A stretch of 21,066 bases of DNA from Gammaproteobacteria bacterium UBA6173 (GCA_002422225.1 DITX01000164.1:2047-23112), one strand, 5' to 3'. Shown: positions 1 to 8,589, counted from the first letter of the stretch. Translations and numbers: made by a program. Notes: generated by a model not told the origin, from the letters alone.

Positions 1-288
1 CTTAACTACGCACCTGTACCTCCACGTTACCGCTTGTCATACTTCTCACACATCATGGGTGGTTACTCAGCAGGCTATTACTCGTACATCTGGAGTGAGG
101 TGCTGGATGCCGATGGCGTTGAGTGGTTTAAAGAAAACGGTGGGATGCGCCGTGAGGCCGGTCAACATTTCCGCGATACCGTGTTATCGCGTGGTGGTAG
201 CGTGGATGCCATGCAGATTTACCAGGACTTTGCAGGCCGTTCACCCGATATGGTGCACATGCTGCGTCGTCGTGGACTGGCTGAATAA
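1..288 (+). CDS. M3-family oligopeptidase / peptidyl-dipeptidase (Dcp-like), C-terminal fragment
   Basis: The frame is open from base 1 to a TAA at 286-288, so 95 C-terminal residues of a longer protein are visible and the start lies outside the window. The segment YFSHIMGGYSAGYYSYIWSE, followed by EVLDADGVEWFKENGG and a tail ending RRRGLAE, is the characteristic end of M3 zinc metallopeptidases. There the Gly/Tyr-rich loop lines the substrate cleft, downstream of the HExxH site (not in the window). The family cleaves short peptides in the cytoplasm or periplasm. The fragment cannot separate Dcp from oligopeptidase A, although the wording is closer to Dcp. A 13-bp hairpin follows the stop and the next gene converges on it. 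Confidence 0.9.
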   Translation, partial: LNYAPVPPRYRLSYFSHIMGGYSAGYYSYIWSEVLDADGVEWFKENGGMRREAGQHFRDTVLSRGGSVDAMQIYQDFAGRSPDMVHMLRRRGLAE

Positions 289-302
289 ACGCGCTTGAGC
301 TA

Positions 303-335
303 GCGGTGGGCAGCATAGCCTGTGCTGCCCACCGC
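303..335. terminator. Perfect 13-bp stem-loop between convergent genes, possible bidirectional terminator
   Basis: GCGGTGGGCAGCA at 303-315 pairs exactly with 323-335 around a 7-nt loop. It lies between the stop of the M3 peptidase gene and the stop of the convergent diguanylate cyclase gene. Neither strand has an immediate T-run; the nearest is five Ts near 351-355 on the plus strand. It may therefore be a factor-assisted terminator or a 3' end stabiliser rather than a classic intrinsic terminator. Confidence 0.5.
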
Positions 336-367
336 CTGCTGTTCCAGTGTTTTTGCCCAATCGACTG

Positions 368-2233
368 TCAGGCTTGCTCAACGCGATTTCTGCCTAACGC
401 TTTGGCACGGTAGAGGGCATGATCTGCTGCGCGCAACAATTCATCACTGTCGCCACGAATTGACGGCACCAAGGATGCAACCCCGATGCTGACAGTGACA
501 ACGCCGTCAGTGGAATCCTCGTGTGGTATGCCTGTCGCTTGAAAGCTGGCCCTTATTTTTTCAGCAAGCACCAGTACGCCACTCAAATCAGAGTCAGTGC
601 AAATAACACAAAACTCTTCCCCGCCGTAGCGCGCTGCGAGATCCGACGCGCGGCCAACATGTTGTTTGAGCACCTCTGCCAACTTGCGCAGGCAGTTGTC
701 ACCCGCCTGATGCCCGTAGCGATCATTAAACAGTTTGAAGTGATCAACATCTAACATGATGATCGCTAACGCGCTGCCAGTGCGCGTTGCCCGTGCCCAC
801 TCGGTGCTCAACACATCGTCAAAGCGCCGGCGATTTGCCAGTCCGGTCAAAAAATCAGACGTCGACAGCTCAGCCAGTTTGATATTCAACGCCTCAAGCT
901 CCTGCGCCTTTTGTTCGAGGGCTGCCAGCGCCTCTTTAGCCATTTTGTGACTGGATTGCAGTTCTGCTTCACGCCTGCCAGCGTCCAGCGCGATGGTTCT
1001 GAACTGCCTGACCGCCGCGCCCAGCCGGCCCAGCTCATCATCGCCCTCAGCTGCCAATGTGATATCAAAATTACCTGCGGCAATTTGCTGCATATTGCTG
1101 CTTAACAAAGTCATGCGTGCAATCAGGTATTGCAGAACATGTCGGTACATAAACACCACAATCCCAAACACAGCAAACACTGTCAGCAACGCAAGCGCCC
1201 ATTGATAACGTAATTGCAGCAACGCTGCCGCCTCGCCAGCTTGGGCTATTTCATTGAGTTCCCGACCAACCAACACACTAGTTGCATCATTGACCCGTGC
1301 AGTGATCTGCTGATTGGCAAGTTCCAAGGTTTCACTCTGCATCAACAAGATCAACTCTTGCTCACGCAAACCTAGCAGCCCGTCCGATGCATGCGCCATA
1401 TTCTGGAGTTGAGCGAAGGGTAATTGCAAAGCGATTGATAACTCTGTGGGCAATTTTTCAAGTGTCGTTTTGGCATTAATCAAGGCAGTGCTGATGATTT
1501 GGCGTGACAGACTCAGGGCAGTGAGTGATGCATCCTGTGCGCCGGCCAATTGTCGGCTGCCGATGGATTCGATCTCGGCGTAAAAGCGCGCTAACGGCAT
1601 CATCGGAGCGGTTTCACGGGCCATGTCGCCCACACGTTCCAATGGCGGTGATGGCAAAGACATCATCAAGGCAATCACATCCGTATCACTTTCTAGAATG
1701 CGCATGCGATAGGTCAGCAATTGCTGAAATAGTTGAAGGTTGGAAATCAGCCTGTCGCTGGCAGATTCTTTGGCACGCACCAAGGCCACACGCTGATTCG
1801 CAAGCAGACGCAACTGACTCAGATTGTCGGTCAACTCTGCACCAAGGCCTATGATACGTTCTACATCGTGCGCGACGGTCTCATCACTGATTGGCTGCAG
1901 ATCCAGCAATGTCTGATCAAAAAGCTGCTGCGCATGGTCTACCCGCTCAAATGCGGTAGTGCGCGCAGTTTCTGTCATCACCGACAACAATGGCCCGCCA
2001 GTGCCTGCCAGCGCATCAAAGGCTTGTGCGGCGCGCAACACACCCAAGGTATCAGGCAGGCGCTGATCGAGCAACTCACTGGTCGCGCGTCCGGTGCTGG
2101 CTGTGATAAAAAAGGCCGCCGACGACACCAGCACCATCAACACACCCATCACACCAAAACCCAGTAAAAAGCTGGCCCTGATACCCAGTTCGGTAAAGGA
2201 CCGACGAATAGACTGATTAGTCGATGGGGACAC
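368..2233 (-). CDS. Membrane diguanylate cyclase: helical periplasmic sensor, HAMP, GGDEF
   Basis: Makes cyclic di-GMP from two GTP at the inner membrane. From the chosen start the protein has 621 residues: membrane helix about 20-44, a mostly helical periplasmic region of about 300 residues, a second helix about 345-361, a HAMP segment about 362-415, a coiled-coil linker, and a GGDEF domain from about 457 to the end. The active-site motif is GGEEF at about 537. RASD lies exactly five residues before it, so the RxxD product-inhibition site is present. The frame opens at 2317 and has an ATG at 2254, but a GTG at 2233 sits 9 nt after GGAGGT, so I use that. This overlaps the stop of the binding-protein gene by 17 nt, implying translational coupling. 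The periplasmic part resembles TorS-type sensors in size and helix content, which is inference. Confidence 0.9.
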   Translation of the reverse strand: MSPSTNQSIRRSFTELGIRASFLLGFGVMGVLMVLVSSAAFFITASTGRATSELLDQRLPDTLGVLRAAQAFDALAGTGGPLLSVMTETARTTAFERVDHAQQLFDQTLLDLQPISDETVAHDVERIIGLGAELTDNLSQLRLLANQRVALVRAKESASDRLISNLQLFQQLLTYRMRILESDTDVIALMMSLPSPPLERVGDMARETAPMMPLARFYAEIESIGSRQLAGAQDASLTALSLSRQIISTALINAKTTLEKLPTELSIALQLPFAQLQNMAHASDGLLGLREQELILLMQSETLELANQQITARVNDATSVLVGRELNEIAQAGEAAALLQLRYQWALALLTVFAVFGIVVFMYRHVLQYLIARMTLLSSNMQQIAAGNFDITLAAEGDDELGRLGAAVRQFRTIALDAGRREAELQSSHKMAKEALAALEQKAQELEALNIKLAELSTSDFLTGLANRRRFDDVLSTEWARATRTGSALAIIMLDVDHFKLFNDRYGHQAGDNCLRKLAEVLKQHVGRASDLAARYGGEEFCVICTDSDLSGVLVLAEKIRASFQATGIPHEDSTDGVVTVSIGVASLVPSIRGDSDELLRAADHALYRAKALGRNRVEQA

Positions 2234-3350
2234 GTTCGCCTGACCTCCAGACATACCAAGAGAACGGTGGGTAACTGGTCTGGATATCGCCTTTTGCATC
2301 AAAGGAAACTGCACCAATAATGGTGTTTATAGGGGCTGAGCGGATGGCATCGGCAACCAGATCTGCCTCCAGTGACTGCGCACGGGTAACGCCTTCTATC
2401 CAGACCTGTGTGGCGGCATAAGATAATAGAATATAGCCGTTGGGCTCATGACCGGCCGCTTTTAACGAGGAAATGGCATCCTGAGCGGAGCTGAGCTGTG
2501 AAGCCTCGGTTGGAAAGGTAAACGGGATATCTTCCGCCGCAACGCCAGCAGCCTCATAAAAGATTGACGAAACCAGTGTATCTCCACTGATCACTTTAAA
2601 CGGAGCATTCAACAAGCGGGTCTGTCGCATAAATACCCCCGTGTCTAGGCCGCCACCTACGATATAGAGCACCTCTATGCCCGCTGTCATCAACTCTTGA
2701 ATTTCTGCTAAATACGATGTCGCAGACGTAGAACTTAAAATCACTTTGGCGGGTTCGATACCACGCGACCTAAGCCCACTGATAGCCATCTCCGTCAGGC
2801 CAATGGAATAATCACTGGGAAAGTGCAGCACACCGATCTTTTGGTCTTGATGCAATCGGGCGATACGCTCTGCGGCCATATCGCCTTGCACATCATCCCG
2901 GCCAATCATGCGGAAAATCGTGTGGATGCCCATCTCGGTAACCAGCGGACTGGTCGAGGCGGGCGAAATCTGCAACACCTTGTGTCCCGCATAAACCGGT
3001 GCGGCAGAGATGGTTGCCGCAGAACAGGAGTGGCCAATGACAACGGCTGGAGGGGATTGCACCAGATCTAGTGCAACTTTCTCCGCAATGGCTTTGGTGC
3101 ATCCGTCATCCAGAATACTGACACGGACCGGACGACCTAGCAGCCGTCCGTCGGTAAGCGTGTCAATGGCCACACTCACACCCGTTTTCAGCTGAACCCC
3201 CACCGAAAAACTGGTACCTACCATCGGGCCTACAACAGCCAGATCAATGGACGGCAGCATCGCGTCTTCGCTCTGCGCCAGTATCGGCCATGGACACAGC
3301 GCCATGGCGACAAACATAAATCGATTGATCAGCAAGTTGACTCTTTCCAC
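2217..3350 (-). CDS. Periplasmic ligand-binding protein (type 1 fold, LivJ/Peripla_BP_6-like)
   Basis: A 377-residue exported protein of the branched-chain amino acid binding-protein superfamily. The signal peptide has charged residues near the start, then LLINRFMFVAMALCPWPILA, with cleavage likely near LAQ-SED. The mature protein opens with IDLAVVGPMVGTSFSVG, continues with GRPVRVSILDDGC and IGHSCSAATISAAP, and carries ISPASTSP, all typical of the ligand-cleft strands. The frame extends to a TTG at 3362, but the GTG at 3350 has GGAGAG 4 nt upstream and leaves an intact signal peptide. No ABC permease or ATPase is adjacent. Its only close partner is the downstream membrane diguanylate cyclase, so a ligand-sensing accessory role like TorT or NspS is more likely than transport (inference). 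The ligand is unknown. Confidence 0.85.
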   Translation of the reverse strand: MERVNLLINRFMFVAMALCPWPILAQSEDAMLPSIDLAVVGPMVGTSFSVGVQLKTGVSVAIDTLTDGRLLGRPVRVSILDDGCTKAIAEKVALDLVQSPPAVVIGHSCSAATISAAPVYAGHKVLQISPASTSPLVTEMGIHTIFRMIGRDDVQGDMAAERIARLHQDQKIGVLHFPSDYSIGLTEMAISGLRSRGIEPAKVILSSTSATSYLAEIQELMTAGIEVLYIVGGGLDTGVFMRQTRLLNAPFKVISGDTLVSSIFYEAAGVAAEDIPFTFPTEASQLSSAQDAISSLKAAGHEPNGYILLSYAATQVWIEGVTRAQSLEADLVADAIRSAPINTIIGAVSFDAKGDIQTSYPPFSWYVWRSGERVPID

Positions 3351-3476
3351 AAGACTCTCCAATACAGGCGCTACCTGACGTGTGCCATGACTTCACAATA
3401 ATCCATCTATTGCCTGCATAGAACTATTATCGGCTGCAGCCCTTTAAAATAAAGCACATGCAGCGGGCGTTAAAAC

Positions 3477-5216
3477 TCAACACCCGGTAGCTCGACTATC
3501 ATTGAGCGCATGCTGCGCATCCACTAATCTTGGGTATAAACGAAAGACACCAGCGATTGGTTCGATGCCCGCCTTTTTCATGGTTTTTAATGGCTGAAAC
3601 TGCACGTCAGTCAGAATGAGTTGCGCACCGTTGCGCTCGCAGTGACTGATCAGTCTGGTAAGTGCCGACAGACCACCGGCGTCCAGCATAGTGACGTTAT
3701 CGAGATACAGAATGACGCCTTTATCACGTTCGCAGTAGCGCGTAAGCTCCCCAAATATTTTGTCAGCGGCAGCAAAAAATAATGGCCCCGTTACTTTAAA
3801 CACCCGGTAATTGGCCGGCACATCCTTTGGCAAATATTGTTTGTTTTGTGTAATTTCTACCACGCGGGTCGTGTCGGCAATTTCTTTCATGAACAGGATG
3901 GCAGCCAGCACAATGCCAGCGGTAATCGCGATCACCATGTCAAACAGAACCGTCAAGGAGAAACAGGTCAAAAAAATCAAAATATCACTGCGCTGAGTGG
4001 TTTTAAGCAGATGCAGACTCTTGGGCGCCTCACTCATATTCCATGCCACAACCATCAACAATGCAGCCATGGCAGGCATGGGCAAATATCCCAGCAGACG
4101 AGCAAAACTGACCAACCCCAGCAGCACCACCAGCGCGTGAATTACCGCGGCAACAGGCGATTCCGCACCCGCTTTATAGTTGGCAGCAGAACGGGCGATG
4201 GCTGCGGTGGCCGTGATACCCCCAAAAAAAGGCGTCACAATATTACCAATGCCCTGCCCCAGTAACTCACTATTTGCGCTGTGACGTTTACCCGTCATGC
4301 CATCCAGCACCACGGCACACAGCAACGATTCAATTGCGCCCAACATAGCAATTGCAAATGCGGCGGGTATTAAATCGCGCATCAGACTCCAACTGATGAC
4401 AAGTGGCGAGCCATCCGCTCCAGCTTGCAGCCATGGCCATTGGAAACCCGGCAATATGGGTGGAATACCTTGTGCAACGCTGCCGTCGGCGGCGACATAA
4501 CTGAAGCGCGAGTAAATCGTGTCGACGCCCATGCCTGCATTATTCAGCAGCAAGGCCACCAGACTGCCAATAATCACGGCAGGCAGATGGGCGGGAACAG
4601 GCGTTTTAAGGCGGGGCCATAACAACATCGTTATCAGGGTGATGACGGCGACTAACACACTTGGCCAATGCAGATGCCCAAAGGATTGCGCGAGCAAAAT
4701 CACCTTCTCAATATAATGTTCAGGCATGAACTCAATGGGCAGTCCAAAAAAGTCTTCAATTTGCAGCGTGGCAATAACCACGCCAATACCACCAGTAAAC
4801 CCCAGCGTGACCGGTTCGGGTATGTACTCAATCAGACGCCCTAATCGAAACAGCGCCATCACAACCAGCATCATGCCCGCCATGACGCTGGCAAGCAGCA
4901 GACCACTGAGTCCATATTTTTGTGTGATGGGATAAAGAATAACAACAAAGGCTGCGGTTGGACCGGAGATACTGAAACGCGAGCCGCCGGTCAGCGCAAT
5001 CACAAAACCGGCTATCGCTGCAGTATACAGACCATATTGCGGCGGTACTCCGCTGGCAATTGCCAGCGCCATCGCTAGGGGGATAGCAATAATGCCTACC
5101 GTCAGTCCGGCAAGCAGGTCTTTCCGGAAGCGAAGACCCGTGTAAGGTTCAGCAAAACAACTCTCTCGAAAGGCATGCCCAATACGCAAAGAAAACAAAT
5201 GGGCTCGATGTGACAT
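3477..5216 (-). CDS. dauA: SulP-family anion transporter with STAS domain, DauA (YchM)-like
   Basis: A 579-residue inner-membrane carrier of the SLC26/SulP family. The N-terminal part carries DLLAGLTVGIIAIPLAMALA and SRFSISGPTAAFVVILYP, and the middle has AMLGAIESLLCAVVLDGMTG and GGITATAAIARSAAN. All are near-identical to what I remember of E. coli DauA (YchM). The last 100 or so residues form a cytoplasmic STAS domain (LYLDNVTMLDAGGLSALTRL). DauA imports C4-dicarboxylates such as succinate; other SulP members move sulfate or bicarbonate, so the substrate is inferred from similarity only. The frame begins at a TTG (5234), but the ATG at 5216 has GAGG about 8 nt upstream and gives MSHRAHLF. 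It is divergent from yjdM. The 126 bp to the next minus-strand gene suggest a separate transcript, with no confident terminator. Confidence 0.9.
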   Translation of the reverse strand: MSHRAHLFSLRIGHAFRESCFAEPYTGLRFRKDLLAGLTVGIIAIPLAMALAIASGVPPQYGLYTAAIAGFVIALTGGSRFSISGPTAAFVVILYPITQKYGLSGLLLASVMAGMMLVVMALFRLGRLIEYIPEPVTLGFTGGIGVVIATLQIEDFFGLPIEFMPEHYIEKVILLAQSFGHLHWPSVLVAVITLITMLLWPRLKTPVPAHLPAVIIGSLVALLLNNAGMGVDTIYSRFSYVAADGSVAQGIPPILPGFQWPWLQAGADGSPLVISWSLMRDLIPAAFAIAMLGAIESLLCAVVLDGMTGKRHSANSELLGQGIGNIVTPFFGGITATAAIARSAANYKAGAESPVAAVIHALVVLLGLVSFARLLGYLPMPAMAALLMVVAWNMSEAPKSLHLLKTTQRSDILIFLTCFSLTVLFDMVIAITAGIVLAAILFMKEIADTTRVVEITQNKQYLPKDVPANYRVFKVTGPLFFAAADKIFGELTRYCERDKGVILYLDNVTMLDAGGLSALTRLISHCERNGAQLILTDVQFQPLKTMKKAGIEPIAGVFRLYPRLVDAQHALNDSRATGC

Positions 5217-5237
5217 GTACCAACCCTCTAACAAGCC

Positions 5238-5265
5238 TTGACCGGGTGAGTATAGTCCGTATTAT
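5238..5265 (+). promoter_or_regulatory. Sigma-70-type promoter for yjdM/phnA
   Basis: TTGACC at 5238-5243 and TATTAT at 5260-5265 are separated by 16 nt. Transcription would start near 5272, 13 nt before the GGAG at 5285-5288 and 26 nt before the ATG at 5298. The site lies in the short divergent spacer between the SulP gene and yjdM. Confidence 0.6.
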
Positions 5266-5297
5266 CATCCCCGTCATGACACACCGGAGATTTGATT

Positions 5298-5642
5298 ATG
5301 TCGCAATTGCCCCCCTGCCCGGCGTGTAACTCGCCATACACCTACGAGGATCAGGAATTTCTGATTTGCCCGGAGTGTGCACACCAATGGTCGCCCAATT
5401 CCCCTGCGGGTGATGAGCCAGAAACCGCCATGCAAGTGCGTGATTCCAACGGCAATCTGTTGGCAGACGGTGACTTTGTGACCGTTATCAAGGATTTAAA
5501 AATAAAAGGCGCCTCGTCTGTGCTGAAAGTCGGCACCAAGGTAAAAATTCTGCGCCTAGTCGATGGCGACCATGACATTGACTGTCGCATTGAAGGCATT
5601 GGCCCAATGATGCTGAAATCCGAATTTGTGAAAAAGGTTTAA
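5298..5642 (+). CDS. yjdM: YjdM/PhnA-family zinc-ribbon protein
   Basis: A 114-residue cytoplasmic protein. An N-terminal zinc ribbon uses Cys7, Cys10, Cys24 and Cys27 (CPAC and CPEC), followed by the conserved C-terminal domain with GNLLADGDFVTVIKDLKIKG, LKVGTKVK and the ending MLKSEFVKKV. This matches E. coli YjdM, formerly PhnA, over its full length of about 111. Despite the old name, E. coli YjdM is not itself required for phosphonate use and its role is unclear. The related phosphonoacetate hydrolase PhnA is a different protein. The ATG at 5298 has GGAG 9 nt upstream; a TTG at 5292 is in frame but too close to that site. Its stop is only 6 nt from the stop of the convergent redoxin-like gene. 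Confidence 0.9.
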   Translation: MSQLPPCPACNSPYTYEDQEFLICPECAHQWSPNSPAGDEPETAMQVRDSNGNLLADGDFVTVIKDLKIKGASSVLKVGTKVKILRLVDGDHDIDCRIEGIGPMMLKSEFVKKV

Positions 5643-5648
5643 AACCAA

Positions 5649-7364
5649 TCACTCAACCATACGGATAAAATGGCTGAACATCTCAGAATCAGCCCGATAA
5701 CCCTGCCCCAACGTTTGCTCAGGAGCAGGGTTAAACGGATTGGATGCAGAGTTATCGTACACCGTTTCCACTTTAAAAACGGAGCCCGCGGGGATCAGTT
5801 TCTGCTCGGCCGTGCGGTAGGCAAGCTGCCAGTTGTAGTTATAGTTGGGAATGTTAATTAATGCTTCTTCACGCCCATCCGGGTACCTGACACTGACCGC
5901 CATGCTGCGACCCCGGCTATGTGCATGCGGCGAGTAACTTTCCAGCAGCATATCACTGGCCAGTGGCTCAGACTCCATAACTTCCCGGTGCATGGCGGTA
6001 TTCGCTGGAATCGTAAACTCAGGTTTTTCAAGGGCCAGTGTTCTGATGCGGCGCTCAGGTGTACCGTTACTGAAATAGAGCCCGATACGGGTACGATCCA
6101 GCGTTTCCCGCCCTGATGTCAGATAGCGCAGTTTGAACACCAGATCTTTGTTTTTGGTCAGCAGATATTCGGCCTGCTCACCAAACGCGTCATCACTTTC
6201 GCCCGGCACGTAAACACTGATGAATTCAGCGTGCTCGCCAGCAATCATGTCGTCCGGGTCAGTGCTTTGCATGGACTTATCCACGGCGTACACCAGCAGG
6301 CTGTGCAGGACACTTTTGTCGCCCACTTGGTAGGCGATGGCGCTTACCCAGCGATCATCTGGCAGATCCAGCGCCACACGTTTCACCAGGAAGTCAATGT
6401 TACCGGTCGCCGGGATAAATTGTTCCGGCACATCAATGATCAAGTCAGGCTGCCCGCGCGGCCACTCTGTAGCAACTGGCAAAGGTTCTGCCAAGGGATC
6501 GGACTCGCCAGCCTCTCTGGGCCCACGTTGATCGATCCATTCCACCAGCAAGGCCATTTCCTCATCGCTGAGTTCATGGGTGTTCTGCCAATTACCCACA
6601 GAATTATCGATTTGCCCGGGTGGCATGCGTCGTGTAATCACGACCTCGCGCATCATCGGACTCCAGCCCAGCACCATGATGTAACGGTTCATCGCCCAGG
6701 GCGCCAGGCCATTTTCGACGTGGCAATAAGCACAGCGCGCCTTGAGCAGCGGCGCGATCTCAGTCTGATAAGAGATTTTGCGACCGGCCAATTGTTCGAT
6801 AAACCGATAAGTCAGTGTTGTGCCGTCCAGCGCGTCCGTGGATTGCTCCAGGCGGCTGGGGCGACCAATTGATTTGGCAGCCAGCGCCTCTGTCAACACG
6901 CCTTCCAGCAGACTGATATCATCAAAACCGCGGTACAACACGCCCATGGAAATCGGATCCAGTATCAAAAATTCGCCTAAGTGCTTGACATCAAGGGTTT
7001 TGGCAACGGTTTGTGAGCTATCGATCAAGACTGGAAAATTACCCGGCGAGGCAGTGCGCGATCGAATGAGCGCCGGCTCATCGCTGGCATTCAGCAGCCA
7101 GACTAAAACGGTTTGTTCTGCCAATTGCGGCGCCAATGCTGAAACCTGTTCGGCCAGTCGCAAGGATGCTTCATCCTTGTAAGAAAACGGCAGCACAATG
7201 ACCGCAGCGTGATCACGATAGCGGCTGAGCTGATGGAAGTTCCCGCGATGATCCAGCAATCCAAAATCACCATCAGCAAATGTGATATGTGGCGTGAGCA
7301 GCAAACTTAACAGCAGCAAGGCTACCGATGTGACACGACGGACAGGCATATCATTAAATCGCAT
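5649..7364 (-). CDS. Exported redoxin-like / c-type cytochrome / copper monooxygenase-like multidomain protein with missing ligands
   Basis: 571 residues from the ATG at 7364. Signal peptide RRVTSVALLLLSLLLTPHITFA, then a thioredoxin/AhpC-like domain (about 33-165), a single haem-attachment motif CAYCH at 211-215, and a C-terminal region resembling the ascorbate-dependent type II copper monooxygenases (PHM/DBH). There SPHAHSRGRS gives HxH at 480-482, and a Met near the C-terminus could complete that copper site. Family members I recall have a Cys after the redoxin beta strand; here the segment is VIVLPFSYKDEAS with no Cys. They also have HH in the first copper-site strand and LHY later; here these read LHSL and LRYL. 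So one copper site and the redoxin thiol appear lost, while haem and the HxH site remain. AGAG lies about 9 nt before the ATG; the frame extends to 7406. Function unknown. Confidence 0.75.
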   Translation of the reverse strand: MRFNDMPVRRVTSVALLLLSLLLTPHITFADGDFGLLDHRGNFHQLSRYRDHAAVIVLPFSYKDEASLRLAEQVSALAPQLAEQTVLVWLLNASDEPALIRSRTASPGNFPVLIDSSQTVAKTLDVKHLGEFLILDPISMGVLYRGFDDISLLEGVLTEALAAKSIGRPSRLEQSTDALDGTTLTYRFIEQLAGRKISYQTEIAPLLKARCAYCHVENGLAPWAMNRYIMVLGWSPMMREVVITRRMPPGQIDNSVGNWQNTHELSDEEMALLVEWIDQRGPREAGESDPLAEPLPVATEWPRGQPDLIIDVPEQFIPATGNIDFLVKRVALDLPDDRWVSAIAYQVGDKSVLHSLLVYAVDKSMQSTDPDDMIAGEHAEFISVYVPGESDDAFGEQAEYLLTKNKDLVFKLRYLTSGRETLDRTRIGLYFSNGTPERRIRTLALEKPEFTIPANTAMHREVMESEPLASDMLLESYSPHAHSRGRSMAVSVRYPDGREEALINIPNYNYNWQLAYRTAEQKLIPAGSVFKVETVYDNSASNPFNPAPEQTLGQGYRADSEMFSHFIRMVE

Positions 7365-7469
7365 AACGGAGTTCTCTAAACAACACAGAGGACTGTATTT
7401 AACCACAATGACCAGGTTTCACCTGACGCTTTATAAAAAAATGCTTGTTGATTCTGAAATTATTCAATA

Positions 7470-8279
7470 TTAAAAATCAAAGACACTTTTGATGAGCCCG
7501 GACCGTGACACACTAGCGTCCACCCCCGCCCCCCCTCCGCGACCCCCTCCGCCACCACCGCCGGAAAACCCACCACCGCCCGCACTAGACCTGCTGCCCG
7601 GCGCGGTTGCTGCAGAGGAAATCGCGCTATCAAAACTGCTGCCAATCGTTTTGGTAAAGGCAGCAAGGATAGAAGGACCCAAGTACCAGGCATTGCGAAC
7701 AAAATACGGCCCCTTGAATTCTTTGCTCAACGCACGCGCATGGGCGCTTCTGGCTTTTGAGAGCAGCGTATGATTTTCGTTTTCCAACACCAATGAGTCA
7801 GACTTTGGAAACAACTGCGCATCAAGTGCTGCCTCTCCAAGTGACAGAGCCTGATCAGATTCACGTTTGAGTAATGTGTAGGTATCGCCCTGTTGCGTGA
7901 TCAATAATCCACCTTTGACAGCCAGACTCACAATCGCTGCAGTCAGTGTTTTATTGTCGTAATGCATTTGCATGATGTACCGCGCTGCCGCCGGCGAAAA
8001 CCCGGTGGGCGGTTCGTAGTGTGGAAAAATCACCCCGCGCGGTGGATAGCGATATTGGGTGGGGAATTCCCGATAAAGCCCGCGCCGGATCAAGACACCT
8101 TCGGCTCTGAAACGAATGGTTTTCGCTACCGTCATACTGGCGTCGGTTGCGATCTCGATATCACTATGAAAGGACAGAATGCGTTCTTGCGCGCTGGCGC
8201 TCACACTGACACACAGCAGAACCAGCGCGGCGATGCTTTTCAAAACACCTTGAAGTTGTGTCAATGTGGCGGGGGTCAT
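7470..8279 (-). CDS. DUF2207 (YciQ-like) protein reduced by two internal deletions
   Basis: 269 residues against about 600 in full family members. Order: signal peptide ending SVSASA (about 30); the start of the DUF2207 N-terminal beta domain (ILSFHSDIEI, IRRGLYREFPTQYR, to about residue 77); then directly the family's central cytoplasmic motif PPRGVIFPHYEPPTGFSPAA (about 79-98) and SLAVKGGLLI; to about 207 (YFVRNAWYLGPSILAA). It then jumps to the far C-terminal TKTIGSSFDSAISSAATAPG and a Gly-rich tail. The two joins, near nt 8048 and 7658, omit most of the beta domain and all transmembrane segments, yet the frame is open. The ATG at 8279 lies 1 nt after the LemA-fragment stop; an in-frame upstream start at 8357 would overlap it. 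The tail continues past the usual Gly/Trp end with about 18 unrelated residues. Possibly a pseudogene. Confidence 0.7.
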   Translation of the reverse strand: MTPATLTQLQGVLKSIAALVLLCVSVSASAQERILSFHSDIEIATDASMTVAKTIRFRAEGVLIRRGLYREFPTQYRYPPRGVIFPHYEPPTGFSPAAARYIMQMHYDNKTLTAAIVSLAVKGGLLITQQGDTYTLLKRESDQALSLGEAALDAQLFPKSDSLVLENENHTLLSKARSAHARALSKEFKGPYFVRNAWYLGPSILAAFTKTIGSSFDSAISSAATAPGSRSSAGGGGFSGGGGGGGRGGGAGVDASVSRSGLIKSVFDF

Positions 8280-8280
8280 A

Positions 8281-8589
8281 TCAGTGTAAATCCAGTATGG
8301 GAGCCGCTCGGGCAGCGGCATCAGAGACTTCAAAAAACTCGGCGGGTTTGAAGTCAAGGGGCTTTGCCAACAGCAAGTGCGGAAAACTTTGAATACGCGT
8401 ATTCAGTATGCGCACAGCGCCGTTATAGAACCGGCGGGCATACTGAATATGATTCTCAATGTCTGTTAACTCGCTTTGCAACTGTCTGAAATTGAGATCA
8501 GCCTTGAGATCGGGATAGTCTTCGGCCACCACAATCAGTTTTTGCACAGCATTGTGCAATGCTGACTCAAGGGCGGCTTTATCCGGCAA
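8281..8589 (-). pseudogene. lemA: LemA-family C-terminal remnant
   Basis: The 102-codon frame matches only the C-terminal half of LemA: LIVVAEDYPDLKADLNFRQL, TDIENHIQYARRFYNGAV, NTRIQSFPHLLLAKPLDFKP and FFEVSDAAARAAP. Full LemA proteins are about 185-200 residues, with an N-terminal membrane helix and an NAF..IDVQLKRR.DLIPNLV block; both are missing. The only upstream start is a TTG at 8589, with no clear ribosome site. The codon frame hits TAG at 8605-8607 inside a CTAG-rich palindromic stretch, a plausible deletion scar. LemA followed directly by a DUF2207/TPM-type protein is a standard gene pair, and the 1-nt spacing to the DUF2207 start is preserved here. Confidence 0.75.

Noticed and set aside
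1733..2167. A 144-codon plus-strand frame
   Set aside because: Antisense to the periplasmic region of the diguanylate cyclase; basic, low-complexity product with no family match.
3811..4935. Plus-strand open frames antisense to the SulP gene
   Set aside because: They mirror a confidently identified transporter, and have low-complexity His/Asn/Gln or Ser/Thr composition and no ribosome sites.
6231..6872. A 213-codon plus-strand frame
   Set aside because: It lies wholly antisense to the redoxin/copper-protein gene and shows no recognisable domain.
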